From assembly GCA_030620095.1 (NCBI GenBank), contig JAUTXW010001306.1, positions 1,342,001 to 1,406,000 on the forward strand: a stretch of DNA of 64,000 nt, in the 5' to 3' direction. The position numbers and the translations under genes are program-made. The notes beneath the pieces are model-generated. The model was not told the DNA's origin. It made no database searches and worked only from the letters and a program-made list of their open reading frames with translations. The DNA is from Kuschelorhynchus macadamiae. Its lineage: Eukaryota; Arthropoda; Insecta; Coleoptera; Curculionidae. This document shows, one piece after another, positions 37,930 through 49,549 of this stretch (its first letter is position 1; every line of letters starts with the position of its first letter).

Positions 37930-39420
37930 GATCAAAACACTGAATGAACTCCGATGAGCAGAGTTCAGGTCTTTATACCCGACCTGTTTCCATCGACGCG
38001 TGACTCACTTTGATTATTAGTTTCCACGCATGATGTAACATGTAGCCCGCGTCTCTTATTGAAATTTTTAAGGTGCTTGATAATTTCAATTGATTCTCTG
38101 ATTGATTTTTCGTTTTTAATAACTTTTTAAATTATGTGCCCTGTTGTGTGCTGGTGTTCAGCGACAGCGCATTGAACAATTAGTTTCTTACTTATACATA
38201 TTTCATGTTCCTTAAGTCTAGTAGACACGGACCGTCCAGTTTCACCGATATACACTTTACCGCAAGGAATTATATAAACTCCTTCTAATTGCAAAGGAAT
38301 TACATCTTTTGGTGGCCTTAAGCATTTCCCAATCTTTTTGTGTGTACTAAATTTCATCTGTGGTACCCTGAATAAAAATGGAAACTGCACTACTCAATGG
38401 TGGAGTATCCAATAATGATTTAGGTCTATATCCAATATCTTCAGTGCAATATCCATTTGATTTAAAAACTTCACTCAGTTTGTCTGTTTATTCCAGAATT
38501 GAATTTGGAGTACATATTGACAAAGCCCTAAGGACTAATAAATTGATGACGGCTTGTTTTTCAGATGGATGATGGTGAGAACAAAAATTTAAATATATAT
38601 TCGTGTGCCTCGTTTCCTGTAAACTGTATGACCTACAGTGCCGTTCTCTTTCTTTTGTACTAAAACATCAAGGAACGGAATGACACCATCTGACTCAATT
38701 TCAATAGTGAATTTTATATTAGAATGTGGTTGGTTTAGATGATTTAAATATAGTTAAATTGTCTTCTCCATGAGGCCATATTACAAAAATATCATCCATA
38801 TTTTTAAACCAAAAGTTAGGTTGTAAAGGAATAGAGATTAAAGCAATTTTCTCAAAAACCTCCATAAAGATGTTCGCTACCCCAAGAGATAGGGGAGATC
38901 CCGTGGCGGTACCCAAGATTTTGTTAAAAAAGGTCTTTTAAAAAATTAAATATGTGGACGTTAAACAGTCCCTTATTATTCAGCCAAGATTGGATTAAGG
39001 CTTTTATGTGTAAATATTTCAGAAATTATAGAAATTGAATCGTCAATAGGCACATTTGTATCCCTCCAAACTGACTAAAATATAACCGCAATCTAAAGCA
39101 AAATCTTTAAGCTTTTCTACGACATGTTTAGAGTTTTTGATATAAGAATTAAACCGTCCTGTGAAGGGAACTAAAATTGTGGCTAAATATTTATCTATTT
39201 TATATGACGGCGAACCTTTTGCACTGACGATGAGACGTAACGGTACATTAGCTTGATATATTTTGTGACGATGCTTCGTGCAATCCAATTGGATACGGTC
39301 TAAACCCAAGAACCATGATGTCTTAATTGAGTCCGGCCGTGAAGGCTATGTTGATTATATGAGTTATCAAAAAAACTTTAGATATAAAAGTTTTTAGGTT
39401 TTATCTGAATAGTTAGAATT
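37930..39420 (-). pseudogene. Penelope-like element #3 (RT + GIY-YIG), decayed
   Basis: Minus-strand order: HRHKIYQANVPLRLIVSAKG (about 39215-39275), SYKIDKYLATILVPFTG, GYILVSLE (motif A region), VPIDDSISII, G(T)ATGSPLSLGVANIFMEVFEK (about 38850-38915), FKNMDDIFVIW (about 38775-38815; the usual VDD reads MDD) and IESDGVIPFLDVLVQKKENG. Then come IPCGKVYIGETGRSVSTRLKEHE (about 38205-38275; GIY-YIG, one Cys of IPC..C lost) and AVAEHQHTTGHII. Several frameshifts and stops make it dead. A promoter-like block matching 2935-2985 closes the 3' side. Confidence 0.82.
37936..37980 (-). promoter_or_regulatory. TATA + initiator block in the PLE #3 terminal region
   Basis: On the minus strand TATAAAG (37971-37977) is followed by ATTCAGTG (about 37938-37945), the initiator A ~36 nt from the first T. 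It matches the block at 2935-2985 in order and spacing, with different sequence between, which suggests selection on the two motifs. Confidence 0.4.
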
Positions 39421-40390
39421 AAAAAAATCAAATGAGCATCAACTTTGCCATTTTGTATGTCCGTTAAATGAGACTCGTCTTGCTGATTATACATATACTA
39501 GGGATGCCTTTATCTCTAGAGATGCCCGAGAAATTTGGTAAGGCCATAAGAGGCAATATATTCCCATTAGCTTCGTAGGAAGCTTTCTTCGTCTCTCTCA
39601 TACGTATTACTTTTCATGGCACGGTTTCTGGGGTTTTTTAGAGATAAAGGTATCAAACCTAATGTTTTTGTAATCAGCGAGAAGAGACCCATTTTGTTAA
39701 ATTTCCTATCGCCTTTTGTTTCTTGTTTTTGCGAATTCTAACAATTCAGATCAATAACTCAAAAACGTTTGTATGTAATGTTTTTTGATAACTGATAAGC
39801 ATAATAAAGTTTCTAGGGTACCGTTTAAAATATAACCAAACAACCTGTACTTAGGGGAATTATGTTCTTGGAAGGTTGTGGGTAAAGTCGAATTTACCGT
39901 TTTTTTTTCATTTTTTTGTATATAAAAAATTGGAAGTACCTTTGTTTTTAAAGATACGCAGGAAAATAATACATAAAAGTTTTTTAGAATATATATTTAT
40001 GTCTAAATAAGAAATCATGGCTTATTATTTGAAACCCGACATAATATTCCATAATTATTATTTTATAAAGACCTGTATGTACTTATATCACTAAGGGCTG
40101 GTATTTTTATCTCCGTATAATTTTACTCGGTGGGTTTCCACGGCAAATATTCGAAGAATAAAGTTATTTCAGAATGAAAATACTAGCATTAAACCGAAAA
40201 AATAGGGGCTCTTTCCGACCTTAAATAAATCCAACAAAGAAAGACACTGAACAAGTATTCATTTTTAGAATTTAGGCATGGTCAAATTTTGAATTAAATA
40301 GTAAGGGGTCAGTCAACAGAAGTGTTCTACTTTTCAACTTAAATTAAACCAAACAAACGAAAGATACTATCATATTTATTTTTTTTATTT
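39420..40390. other. AT-rich DNA, no gene seen
   Basis: No recognisable homology. A weak inverted pair (agagataaaggtatc near 39640 and tttatctctagagatgcc near 39510) may be a small foldback relic. Confidence 0.45.
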
Positions 40391-40394
40391 CAAA

Positions 40395-41455
40395 TCAAAA
40401 TCAAATCAAATCAAATCAAATATATTACGTAGAAAATGTTTACAATATTACTTGAAAGATGATTGCACACCTAGTTGTATCAGCTGTGTGTGTACAAAAG
40501 AAAAGAAATTTTGTTGTAATCACCTATTGCTAAATTCTTAAATTCTAACCTATACTAAATAAATGATACTGCGTACAAACTAAGTACGTGGCTAACCTAA
40601 AATCATATAATTTCACACTAACATAAGCGATAGAATAATTTTAAAAATTATAGAATTTAAATAAGACTTATTTGAAGTAAAAATTTGCTATCTACTTAAG
40701 GTGCCAGTAAATACCTCGAAGTTTTGTTTCAAGAAAATTGATATTAAGCAGAAGCAAGTTATAAAGTGTAGGACCTAAGTATGTCAGATATCTTTGGTTT
40801 CTTGTTCTGGACAGGAAAGGAACACATACGGACTCCACCGATCTGCTTCTGGTATCATAATTATTTAGAATAGGTTGCAGCCTTAGTTCGGGATGTTTGT
40901 AAACTATCAAAAGTACAGATTTTACATACAACTGTTGCAAGGTTAAAACTTGGGCTTCTTAATACAGAAGTTCGGTAGAGTATCTGGGTTTTTTTTTAAA
41001 TTAAATTACTTTAAGGATTATTTTATTTAAGATATCTTTGAGTTACATTTAAAATATTTAGTGTTGTATTAAATGCCCCTCCCCATATTGACAGACCGTA
41101 TCTAATGACTGATTCAGCTAGTGTGATTTATAATAATATTGATTGGCATGATATTTCTGATTTGATAGAATTTATAAATTAGTTTACGTAGTTTTGAATT
41201 TGTACTTATGTGTTTATCCCACTTAATATTCTGATCAATTACAACGCCGAGATATCTGATACATTCAGTTTTATTCAGAAGATCAGTGCAGTGGCATGGT
41301 GTCTCATTTGATAAACACTGGAGCGTATGCATTTTTATCTGATTAGCATCAAATTGGTGAGAGTCAAGGATACTGAAACACATAAATTTTGTTTTTTCCA
41401 CGTTAATTGTCAATCAGTTTTCACCCAACCATTGACGTACGTATTTGTAAGCGCA
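40395..41455 (-). pseudogene. LINE 3' part (RT C-terminus, (TTTGAT)n tail)
   Basis: The minus strand reads VRQWLGEN-LTINVEKTKFMCFS (41380-41450), TECIRYLGVVIDQNIKWDKH (about 41205-41265), LRKLIYKFYQIRNIMP, then YKHPELRLQPILNNYDTRSR and YLTYLGPTLYNLL (40730-40900), the post-RT region of a CR1/jockey-like LINE. It ends at a simple (TTTGAT)n tail (40395-40425), typical of LINE 3' ends. The 5' edge in LINE coordinates lies just past where LINE-a (42119-44344) breaks off. Confidence 0.8.
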
Positions 41456-41459
41456 ATAT

Positions 41460-42118
41460 ATACCATTATGTATGAAAATGAGCGCGAATTCGAGATATCC
41501 AGTTTTCGATCACAGTCTCACATAAAGCTGGTCGAATTTCATTGATAATTCTTCTTATGTTGATCCTTAAATCTTCAGTTTTTTTCTAGTACATTGGCAT
41601 AAACCCGGGCCATCAGATATCCCCATAAAAATAGTCTAAGGGTGTTAAATCTCAGGACCATGTTGGCCACCCGACATCACCACCACGCGAAATTAAACAA
41701 CCTAGAAATCTTTCCCTTAATGAAATGACTGTTTCACTAGCAATATGACACGTAGCGCCATCTTTAGAACCAAAAGTTTTTAATAACCACATCATCGAGT
41801 CTGCGATAAAAATAATCCCTTATCATTGCTCGATATCTTCCGCCATTAACAGTTACGGCACCTCCTTCCTCATTTTGAAAAAGTAAGGTCCATTAATTCC
41901 TCCGGCCCAAAATGTGCTCCAAACTGTTATTTTAGTAGGATGGAGAGGACGTGCATAAAGCTCCCTTGAATTTTCGTCACTACAAAAACGGCAGTTTTGA
42001 TTGTTTACATAACCATTCATCCAGAAATGGGCCTTGTCACTAAAAACTATTTTGCTACCGAAATCAGGGTGGACCTTAAGTTGCTCCAGAGCCGCAAACA
42101 GCAAAATAAACTTCAAAC
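41460..42118 (-). pseudogene. Mariner-like transposase, C-terminal half (split gene T)
   Basis: FAALEQLKVHPDFGSKIVFSDKAHFW (first Asp in FSDKAHF), MNGYVNNQNCRFCSDENSRE, LHPTKITVWSTFWAGGINGPYFF, then across stops KTFGSKDGATCHIASETVISL (second Asp) and DVGWPTWS-DLTPLDYF (third Asp). The family is the NKQNCR..SDEN / GGIIGPYFF group of insect mariner-like transposases. Its N-terminal half lies at 44345-44783, and the two parts join without obvious gap or overlap in family coordinates. Confidence 0.8.
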
Positions 42119-44344
42119 TTCAAATATCATTTATTTGCCAAAGGGAAAACACAGTTGAGTTTCATTACAATTATCAGCATCTCACAATGACAAAAAGGAA
42201 TGTTTCACGATTATATAAACCGATGCCACTGAACTACAGTATAAACTGTACCAGTGTGAAACAGCCCTATTTTTAAATCCGTTTCCTAATTAATGTTATT
42301 TAGTTGTTATTTAATATTGTATATAAAAATAATGCATAATTACTAAAACATGCTATCTGTTCTGCAGAGGGGGAGGGTACGAGGGTTTAGTAGGGTGATA
42401 CGGCCGGGATCCCGGAAAGATACCTACTGTTTGCAGTCATTACACCCTGCTCCGGTACTTCCAACCGTCGGATATACCGAGTGAACAAGAAAAAAAAGTA
42501 AAAAAGCAGTAACACAGAGACGAGAAAGCAAAAACGATAGGGTGCGTTTTTACATGTTTCCTACCAAATTTTCTTGCAGTGGTATATAGATTTGGGAGTC
42601 ATCAGCGTATTGTTGTAATTTTGAGTATTTTATATTTTTATTCATATCTGAGACATATAAAGAAAACAGAAAGGGCGAGAGTACCGAGCCCTGGGGTACC
42701 CCTAGCGATATTGATTTATAGGCAGATTCTTTAGACACTGAGTCACTGTTAATTTCTACACAACAATACCGGTTTTTAAGAAAATTTTCGAGGAAAGTTA
42801 CTGATTGTTGCGAAAAGCCACAGTAGTGAAAGAAAAATCTAACAACATATTGTGGTCTATCGTATCGAAAGCTTTACTAAAGTCAAGTAATGTAAAGATG
42901 GTAGAATATTTGTTTTCTTCGTTTTTTCTAATGTCATTCAGTATGTTAACTAGACCAGAAGATGTACTAAAATGTTTTCTAAATTCCGATTGATATTCTG
43001 GAATTAAAGAAAACTGTTCTGTAAAAGAAGTTATTTGGTCGTATATATGCCTTTCTAAGATTTTTGATATTATCGGTAAAATGCTTATTGGTCTTAGATC
43101 TTTAAATTCTCTTGGCTCTGATATTTTTGCTAGTGGTTCGATTATAGGTTTTTTCCATATATCAGGGTATTCACCTTCTAAAATACATGTGTTTATTATT
43201 TTAATTAACGGGTTTACACAATAGGGGAGACATAGCTTTAAGTCTTTAATTGAAATTAAATCCTCTCCAACTGCGTTTGTTTTTATCTTGTTAATTATAT
43301 TAGTAATTATTTGCCTGTCTATTAACTGAAATGAAAGAGATTCTGTAATGCTTTCATTTATGTGTGACTTATAAAAATTAATTTCTTCTACTGATGCAGT
43401 ACTAACAGCATTGGAATTTGTTAAAAAATAATCATTAATACTTGATGGATCAGCCAAGAAATCCGGTATTTCTGGATTTGTATTTCTATATGTCAGGTTT
43501 AAACGTTTGGCATTGGCCGAAAAATCCTTGCTCTTTTTTGTAGCCATACGGCCGAAGTAGGTTATTTTTTCTCTTATAATTGCATGTTTTGTAAAATTAC
43601 GTAATTATCGATAATGCTAAAGTTTAGCATCTGTTTTTAGCTTATTGTAATTGCGGTGGGCTTTGTCTCTGAGTTTTATTAATATTTTTATGTTGTCTGT
43701 TATCTAAGGGATGTAAGGTTTTTCACTAATTTTTTTTTCGTTGAAAAGGTGCATGTTTGCTTAACAAATATGGAATATTTTGGTTAAAAATGTCTAACTT
43801 TTGGTTTATCGAGGAGGCTGTATATATTCCAAACCATGGCAAATTCAATGCATCGGCCCCGAATAGCTCCATATTTATATTATAATAATTTCTAAATTTT
43901 ATATATTTGGTTTGAGTAATATTTGAAGGTGTTTCACATATTGCGTATATTAGATTGTAGTCTGATAGTGCCTCAGATATTTCAACCGAGTCTGCGCATA
44001 TAATTCAAGTACCATAATTTGTAATAATAATATCTATTAAAGAATGCGAGGTAGATGCAGTATTGATCCTTGTTGGATTGTTAATTAATTGTTTTAGATT
44101 AAAGTTACTAAGAGAATTTTCAAAAATGCGCCTTTGAGATGAATTTTGCAATAAATCTATATTAATGTCTCCCATAAGAAAAACATCATCATAATGGGGA
44201 ACTGTCAAACCCAACATGTCTTCAAATTTGTCAAGAAATTGTTCTATTTGGGTAGAAGGGGTATATGCGAAGACGGTATATGCAAGCTACTAGACACTTT
44301 TTGGAATTAAGAGTAAGCTCAATACTAATATTTTCAAATGAGTA
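42119..44344 (-). mobile_element. LINE-a inserted in the transposase gene (5'-truncated)
   Basis: It enters mid-endonuclease (ISIELTLNSKKCLVACIY near 44280-44335) and proceeds through endonuclease and RT. It ends with a 3' region whose terminus reads ggcaaataaatgatatttga, then agtttgaag, directly against the transposase coding sequence at ~42118. It therefore looks like a LINE integrated within the transposase. The RT stops shortly after YADD near 42545 and jumps to the 3' region, so an internal deletion has occurred. Confidence 0.7.
42550..44300 (-). pseudogene. LINE-a endonuclease/reverse transcriptase
   Basis: Endonuclease tail: FLMGDINIDLLQ, LKQLINNPTRI and SLIDIIITNYGT (44005-44217; APE-type GDFN-like and D/H region). 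RT: NKIKTNAVGEDLISIKDLKL, GEYPDIWKKPIIEPLAK, DLRPISILPIISKILERHIY (about 43060-43120), FTLLDFSKAFDTIDHNML (motif A, about 42840-42895), SLGVPQGSVLSPFLFSLYVS (motif B, about 42655-42715) and LQQYADDSQIYIPL (motif C YADD, about 42565-42605). The catalytic motifs are intact but the ORF is broken in places (near 43990-43550 and 42790) and lacks the thumb and C-terminus. It is CR1/jockey-like; the exact clade was not assigned. Confidence 0.85.
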
Positions 44345-44800
44345 AAGTGAGTAAACGGCGCAAGCTGTAGCCGTATGGCTTTAGCTCCTGTGCCAAGATA
44401 ATCTTGAATGGATGAAGTTACAGATCCATGTGCATAATTTGCCATGTTGTGCCCCAGAAAAAGTTTAGTTCCTGTGTTTGGCGAGAAATTGATTGCGGTG
44501 GACTATTACAAACGCTTTGACGAACGGCCTCGATTTTTTTAACGGAACGGACTTTACGTTGATGAACGGGTATTCTCTGATCACTAATTGACCCAAAATA
44601 TTTAATTTTTTTTATTAAATGCCGAATTGTTCGCTCTGTCGGGCGATCAATATGACAATAAATTTCACGAAGTGTGCAATACGTTTGTTGGTTAGAACAC
44701 CCATTTTGATAAAACAATTTCACAATTTGTACGCGCTTTAGAATTGATGAATGATAATTTGTACGAACTGACGGTAAACACATGCAAAATATGATAACAG
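44345..44800 (-). pseudogene. Mariner-like transposase, N-terminal half (split gene T)
   Basis: ILKRVQIVKLFYQNGCSNQQ and DRPTERTIRHLIKKI form the HTH domain. VRSVKKIEAVRQSVCNSPPQ and ISRQTQELNFFWGTTWQIMHMDL form the linker; after a stop comes LHPFKIILAQELKPYGYSLRR, where homology ends at about 44345. Relatives continue directly into ..ALEQL..HPDFG, which is found at 42118 downward. The gene was split by LINE-a. Confidence 0.8.
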
Positions 44801-46380
44801 TATCGCCAGGAACCTGACCACAATGCGCCCTTAAAAATAGAGCATTTTTATTGGGTGACCATTTCTTTATATACTTAAAATTCTAAATCAACTTTTTAAA
44901 AGTATTTTTCCACATATCTTTAAAAATAAAGATGATTTACTCTTGACTTCTTTTAATAATTTTACATTTTGAAAGCCCTGTACATTAAATTGGATGAATA
45001 AAGTTGTTTCCGAGAGTTAAGAAAAGCAAAAAAATACTTACAACAGTATGTTTTTCATAGCATTTTATTATTTTCGCTGTAATTGTTGGGTCATATTGAC
45101 TAAACCGACAACAACTTCTTTTAATTCGGTCAACGTAAACTGTCAATCTTCATTATTTTCGATATTAAAATATCCCCTCCATTGCTGATGTAATATTGTT
45201 ATCCATTGCTGATGTAACATCATGTGTCATTATCATATTTTAATAACTGAGTCCTTCATAGAAATTGTGCCTACTTGCTTTATATTTCTCCTTAGCCCTT
45301 CGTTTTTTCTTTTTTCAATTTGCTCATTAGCTTCTTCTTCGCAAAAAAAAACATAGTTTGTTAAACTAAAAAGTAATTAGTCGTATTTTACGTGGAGATC
45401 TCTGTGACATGCTTGCCTCGACTTTATTTCGCTGTCTTGACCGCCGCGATGCTACTCTTTCGAGTATAGTCTTTACAGCGCTCAATATGAATAGTTACAT
45501 AACTCACTGTTCAAATATTCAAGGTGTTCATCATTTTTGTCGACACTAGCGTTTTTAACAGATTCTAAATCACGCTCAACAACCACGGGATCGCCGACCG
45601 AGAGAGATTTGCTACAAAAACAAAACGTTCGACGTAGTCTACAATTTGTATTATTTTATAGAGTATTTTATTACCGACACCTTTTATAACCACAAAAATT
45701 ATTATTAGGTCAACTTTTGTGTCATGACAGCCACCCGGAATTAAAGGCTACTATGAAAAAAACAACAATTTCGAATTTTGAAGCTTAAGGAAATCATTAA
45801 CCTAGACTTGTGATACATCACTGGAAAGCTCTGGAAGAGATTTTTCAAAACTTGCAAAAAATGTAAATATCTCGAAAACAAATGAGGCTAAAAAATTATT
45901 TTTGTCTTTATTAAATTCTCCTTAAAAAAGTGCTCTAATAATGTATTAATAAAAATACTACAATTTACGAGATAAAGCCAATTTTTTGACTTTTGAGCCT
46001 CGTATAACTTTTGAAGGTGTATGCAAAAATCCAGCTTGCTGCGAATTTTTGAGAACAAACCCTTTAGTTTCCAACTTAGGTTATTGGCTTAATGGGTATT
46101 TACTCCAATGGCTCGGATATCACAAAATCGATTTTTATAGTTGTCCTAGTATTGCTCTAATCCAGCGATATATAAATGTGTATTTTTTATATTTATATTT
46201 TTGGAATATCTTATCGGATCTAACTCTCTAATTTTAAAAACCTTGACGCAGATATACAGAGAAGCACCGTGTTTACCAAAACATATTTTTTTTATTTAAT
46301 AACCACGACAAAAAAATATTTTTTTAAAATTTCGTATTTATTATAAAAATATAAAAATATATTTATATTATAATTTAACT
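44800..46380. other. AT-rich DNA, no gene seen
   Basis: No recognisable homology on either strand. Some of it may be 3' flank or untranslated region of the glycosyltransferase gene, whose stop is at 46383. Frequent aataaa-like hexamers prevent choosing a polyadenylation site. Confidence 0.45.
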
Positions 46381-46382
46381 AC

Positions 46383-47464
46383 CTAAATATTATAGTCATA
46401 GACTGAACTTGGTACAGGCTTATTCATCACATAATTCCAAAACTCGAGCAACTGATTAACATTCATGCCAAACGTTCCGAAAAGAAAATTCATATTATCG
46501 AATGTTCCGTTTGACAATCCATTAGCTTTATACTTCCAAAGCGATAATTCCCTCGTATCCGTGTGTTTTATCTCCGGGTATTTACTCGCAGCCACACCGT
46601 ACAAAAACACATCTTCTATGTAGAAAAACTTCAGTTTTTGAGCTTCTTTGTACAGTTTAAACAAAACATCGGGCGAAAACAACACGTAGGGACCGTTACA
46701 ATAAATGGGATACCTTTCTCCGGGAAATTCCTCTTCTTTAGCTGCCCATTTGGAGTTGTCCCTTAGGATTTTAATGTTTTTCATCACATGACACTGAAGA
46801 TAGTTTTCCGCACCAAAAGGCGACAAGTCATTGGTCAAATAGTTCTTCATTAGGGGCATATTCACAAACACATCATCATCGACTTTCAAGATATACGTGG
46901 CCTTATGACAGTGGTATACTACGTATTTTAGCGCCATAACAGTTTTATATGTCAAATTAGTGTAAGAATCTACAAAGTTGCCTTGTACTATGTCGCCATT
47001 GATGTTGAACTCTCTTTCAATATTTTTTTGTAGGTGTGTATCATTTGTTGTACCGAGCATAAAAACTGTTTTAACTTTTGGATCATGTTGGCCCCAAGTT
47101 GTTCTTATGGCTTGTCTTCTTTCGTGGTTTTGCGGTGCTGATGTGACTAGCACTAATAAAAATGTCGTGCTACAAGTCTTGTTTTCGATAATCTTAAATT
47201 CGAAGTTATTTAACCCAACAAGTCTTTTGTCATCATCTTCGTCTAGTACTGGCAGCGGGTATGGTTGCGGCCTTAGTCTTAGAGCATAGTGTCTCTCTGA
47301 AGGTTGATACGTACAGGAAAAAGTGCTTATATTCACTGGAGTCGAATATTCAACTTGTCTTATCGATGAGAATTGGTCCAGGTTCAAACATATCAGTGTC
47401 AGTGACATAAGGATGATAGTGCCTAGAACTATTTTCCATGATACTGTTAAATTTAAATGTATGC
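46383..47464 (-). CDS. Beta-1,3-galactosyltransferase family protein (GT31), terminal exon
   Basis: A type II Golgi glycosyltransferase. A signal-anchor lies at about WKIVLGTIILMSLTLICLNL, then a luminal stem, then the GT31 domain with all family motifs: RRQAIRTTWG, DSYTNLTYKT, LKVDDDVFVN (DxD metal and donor site), YCNGPYVLFS and EDVFLYG. N-glycosylation sequons are visible (NIS, NKT, NDT, NLT). It likely transfers galactose, or a related sugar, in beta-1,3 linkage to a glycan in the Golgi; the exact acceptor is not deducible. The frame extends ~20 nt above the chosen edge but only through a TTG, and ATTTTTTTGATTTCAG (a good 3' splice site) ends at 47465. The exon therefore probably begins at 47464, with the initiator Met in an upstream exon not identified here. 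The first in-frame ATG (47408) lies inside the anchor. Uninterrupted and clean: the only likely functional host gene. Confidence 0.9.
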
Positions 47465-47481
47465 CTGAAATCAAAAAAATC
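47465..47481 (-). other. Putative 3' splice site of the GT31 gene
   Basis: On the minus strand a T-rich tract followed by TTTCAG directly precedes the exon. The lack of any usable ATG upstream in frame supports an intron here. Confidence 0.6.
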
Positions 47482-47559
47482 AATATAGTTTCCTTTTCGT
47501 TTAGATGGGGTTTTATTAAAGATTTTCATGGTAAAAAAGATTATTTAAATTGTACATAT

Positions 47560-47840
47560 GTACAGGGTATCCCATTTTCGTCACTTTTGTGGGGTGGCTC
47601 CCTTATTTTTAAAGATAGAAGATTGCGGTTTTCGCGAAAATATACTACTTTTTTCTGACAATAAAGATGGTACCGTTTTTGAAAATGTTGCATTTTCAGG
47701 TACCCCTCGTTGTCCAGCCATCTGATAAGGCGAAAACTGTTCCTTATATGACCTTTTCCAATTCAGTGCCGCTTTCCGAAAAAAGTATACGGTCAGGTCA
47801 AAAAGTTGTTGAACCCTACTTTTTTTTTAAATGAGACACA
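47560..47840 (+). repeat. Terminal-repeat segment, inverted relative to 53412-53705
   Basis: Begins gtacagggtatcccatttt. It shares, inverted, gcggttttcgcgaaaat, atgttgcattttcaggtacc, aattcagtgccgct and gtcaggtcaaaaagttgttg with 53412-53705. These are either two ends of one ~6.1-kb element or two solo copies. Confidence 0.6.
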
Positions 47841-47959
47841 CCCTATATGTTTCTTTATATTTATTAGGAATAATGTAGGCTTTCCAAAAATGTTTATGTA
47901 TATGTAGTTATTTTGAAAAACAAGTTCAAAATTCGAGATTCCATTAGAGCTAGATCTTT

Positions 47960-48420
47960 AACTTATCTGGCTGCTTTGTAACTCTTAAACTACCCAGTGT
48001 TAATCGGCCAAATCACTCTTTTGGCTCTATGCCTCGCCTTATTTTGCTCTATGCCGGTGTCGTGTCAAGTAGCAGATTCCGAGTAGGGATATTTATCGTT
48101 CTCTGGTATAATGCAATTTTGTCTTGCTTGTTTTTCAGTTTACGTGCGTTTTTTAATTTACTGAGAATGGATAATCAAAATCATAATAAGGATGCCTAGT
48201 ACAAACTAGGCATTATGGACATATTAATTTGTGCCGCAGCTGCAAAGCTGTTGAAGAGAAGGCGGCAAAGAAGATGGCGAATTCTGCCTGTTAATTGGGG
48301 TAGGAATACTCAAAATTTCTACCAGTAATTTCTAAAAATTAAAGGTAATGACCTCAAGCTGTTTTTTTAAATGGACGAGGATGTTAGGTGTATATATTAA
48401 TGTCAAATTTATTACGAAGG
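47960..48420 (+). repeat. Dispersed repeat, possible Harbinger-like N-terminal relic
   Basis: Homologous to 18370-18790. A readable peptide near 48215-48300 (LICAAAAKLLKRR, RRW.ILPVNWGR) resembles the N-terminal region of HARBI1-like transposases. The catalytic domain is not present. Confidence 0.4.
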
Positions 48421-48801
48421 GCGAATATTTTAAAAGGCTCTCTAAAATCCAGCAATTTCAATTCAATTTAGATCATCTCTTCGATGGCTAGCGGCAACTC
48501 AAACGGATGGCGGCAAAAACAAAAACCGTACCCATTGCTTTACGTTAAGCAAACTTCATCGACAGCGTAAAAGCTCCTGCAGCACGTATTTATTGGTCCA
48601 ATATTGGCTACTTTATATGGGAAAGAAAGAAAATTTTCGTCAGATTATTTAAATATTATCTTATTATTGTAAGCCAATATTGGCATACTGTTTAGAACCA
48701 ATGTTGTTCCACAATATACCTCCAATATACGAAATTTATCTGGGTCCAATAATAAGAACTGATCTTGGACCAATACTGACTCTCAACCTGTTTTTTTTTT
48801 G

Positions 48802-48928
<127 letters not shown>

Positions 48929-48982
48929 TGGACTTCTTTCTTGGGTATAGGTTTATTTGCAAAATCGAACAATGAGATTAAG

Positions 48983-49020
48983 TTGACGTTTCGCCTATCA
49001 TAGTAGGCTTTCTTAAAATT
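48983..49020 (-). ncRNA. Hammerhead-like motif, left arm (degenerate)
   Basis: On the minus strand UUAAGAA in place of CUGANGA, stem II GCCUA/UAGGC with loop CUAUGA, GAAA, GUC. Core bases are lost; the outline is retained. Confidence 0.35.
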
Positions 49021-49363
49021 GCTCATTCCTTTTTTTTTTTTTTTTTTGGTATATATAGCTTTCCTTACCCATCTAACATTAATTTAAAAAAACATTTAGT
49101 GGTCTAATTATAAAATAACATTTACAAGTTTTCTAAAACTGATTTAAAATTTTATACTATTGACAATAATTATTACAAAATTAATAAAATAAGGTTACAT
49201 ATTTATTAATTTTGTAATAATTATTGTCAATATATAAAATTTTAAATCAGTTTTACAAAAATTGTAAATGTCATTTTATAATTAGACCACTAAATGTTTA
49301 AATTAATTGTAGATAGGTAAGGAAAGCCATATACACCAAAAAAAAAAAATAAAGGAATGAGCA

Positions 49364-49403
49364 ATTTTTGAGAAAGCCTACTTTGATAGGCGAAACGTCA
49401 AGT
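49364..49403 (+). ncRNA. Hammerhead-like motif, right arm (degenerate)
   Basis: UUGAGAA core side, stem II GCCUA/UAGGC, GAAA, GUC followed by AAG that can pair with UUU before the core. C3 and G8 are not conserved. Confidence 0.35.
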
Positions 49404-49490
49404 TAATCCCTTGTTTGATTTTGCAAATAAACCTATACCCAAGAAAGAAGTCCAATTAATATATACCGGGTTTAAGAAACAAATTGAATA

Positions 49491-49546
<56 letters not shown>

Positions 49547-49549
<3 letters not shown>

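Noticed and set aside
45986..46231. 81-codon plus-strand open frame next to the glycosyltransferase
   Set aside because: No family motif, and composition typical of chance AT-rich frames.
46563..47289. Open frames on the plus strand across the glycosyltransferase exon
   Set aside because: Antisense shadows; the minus strand has all GT31 motifs.
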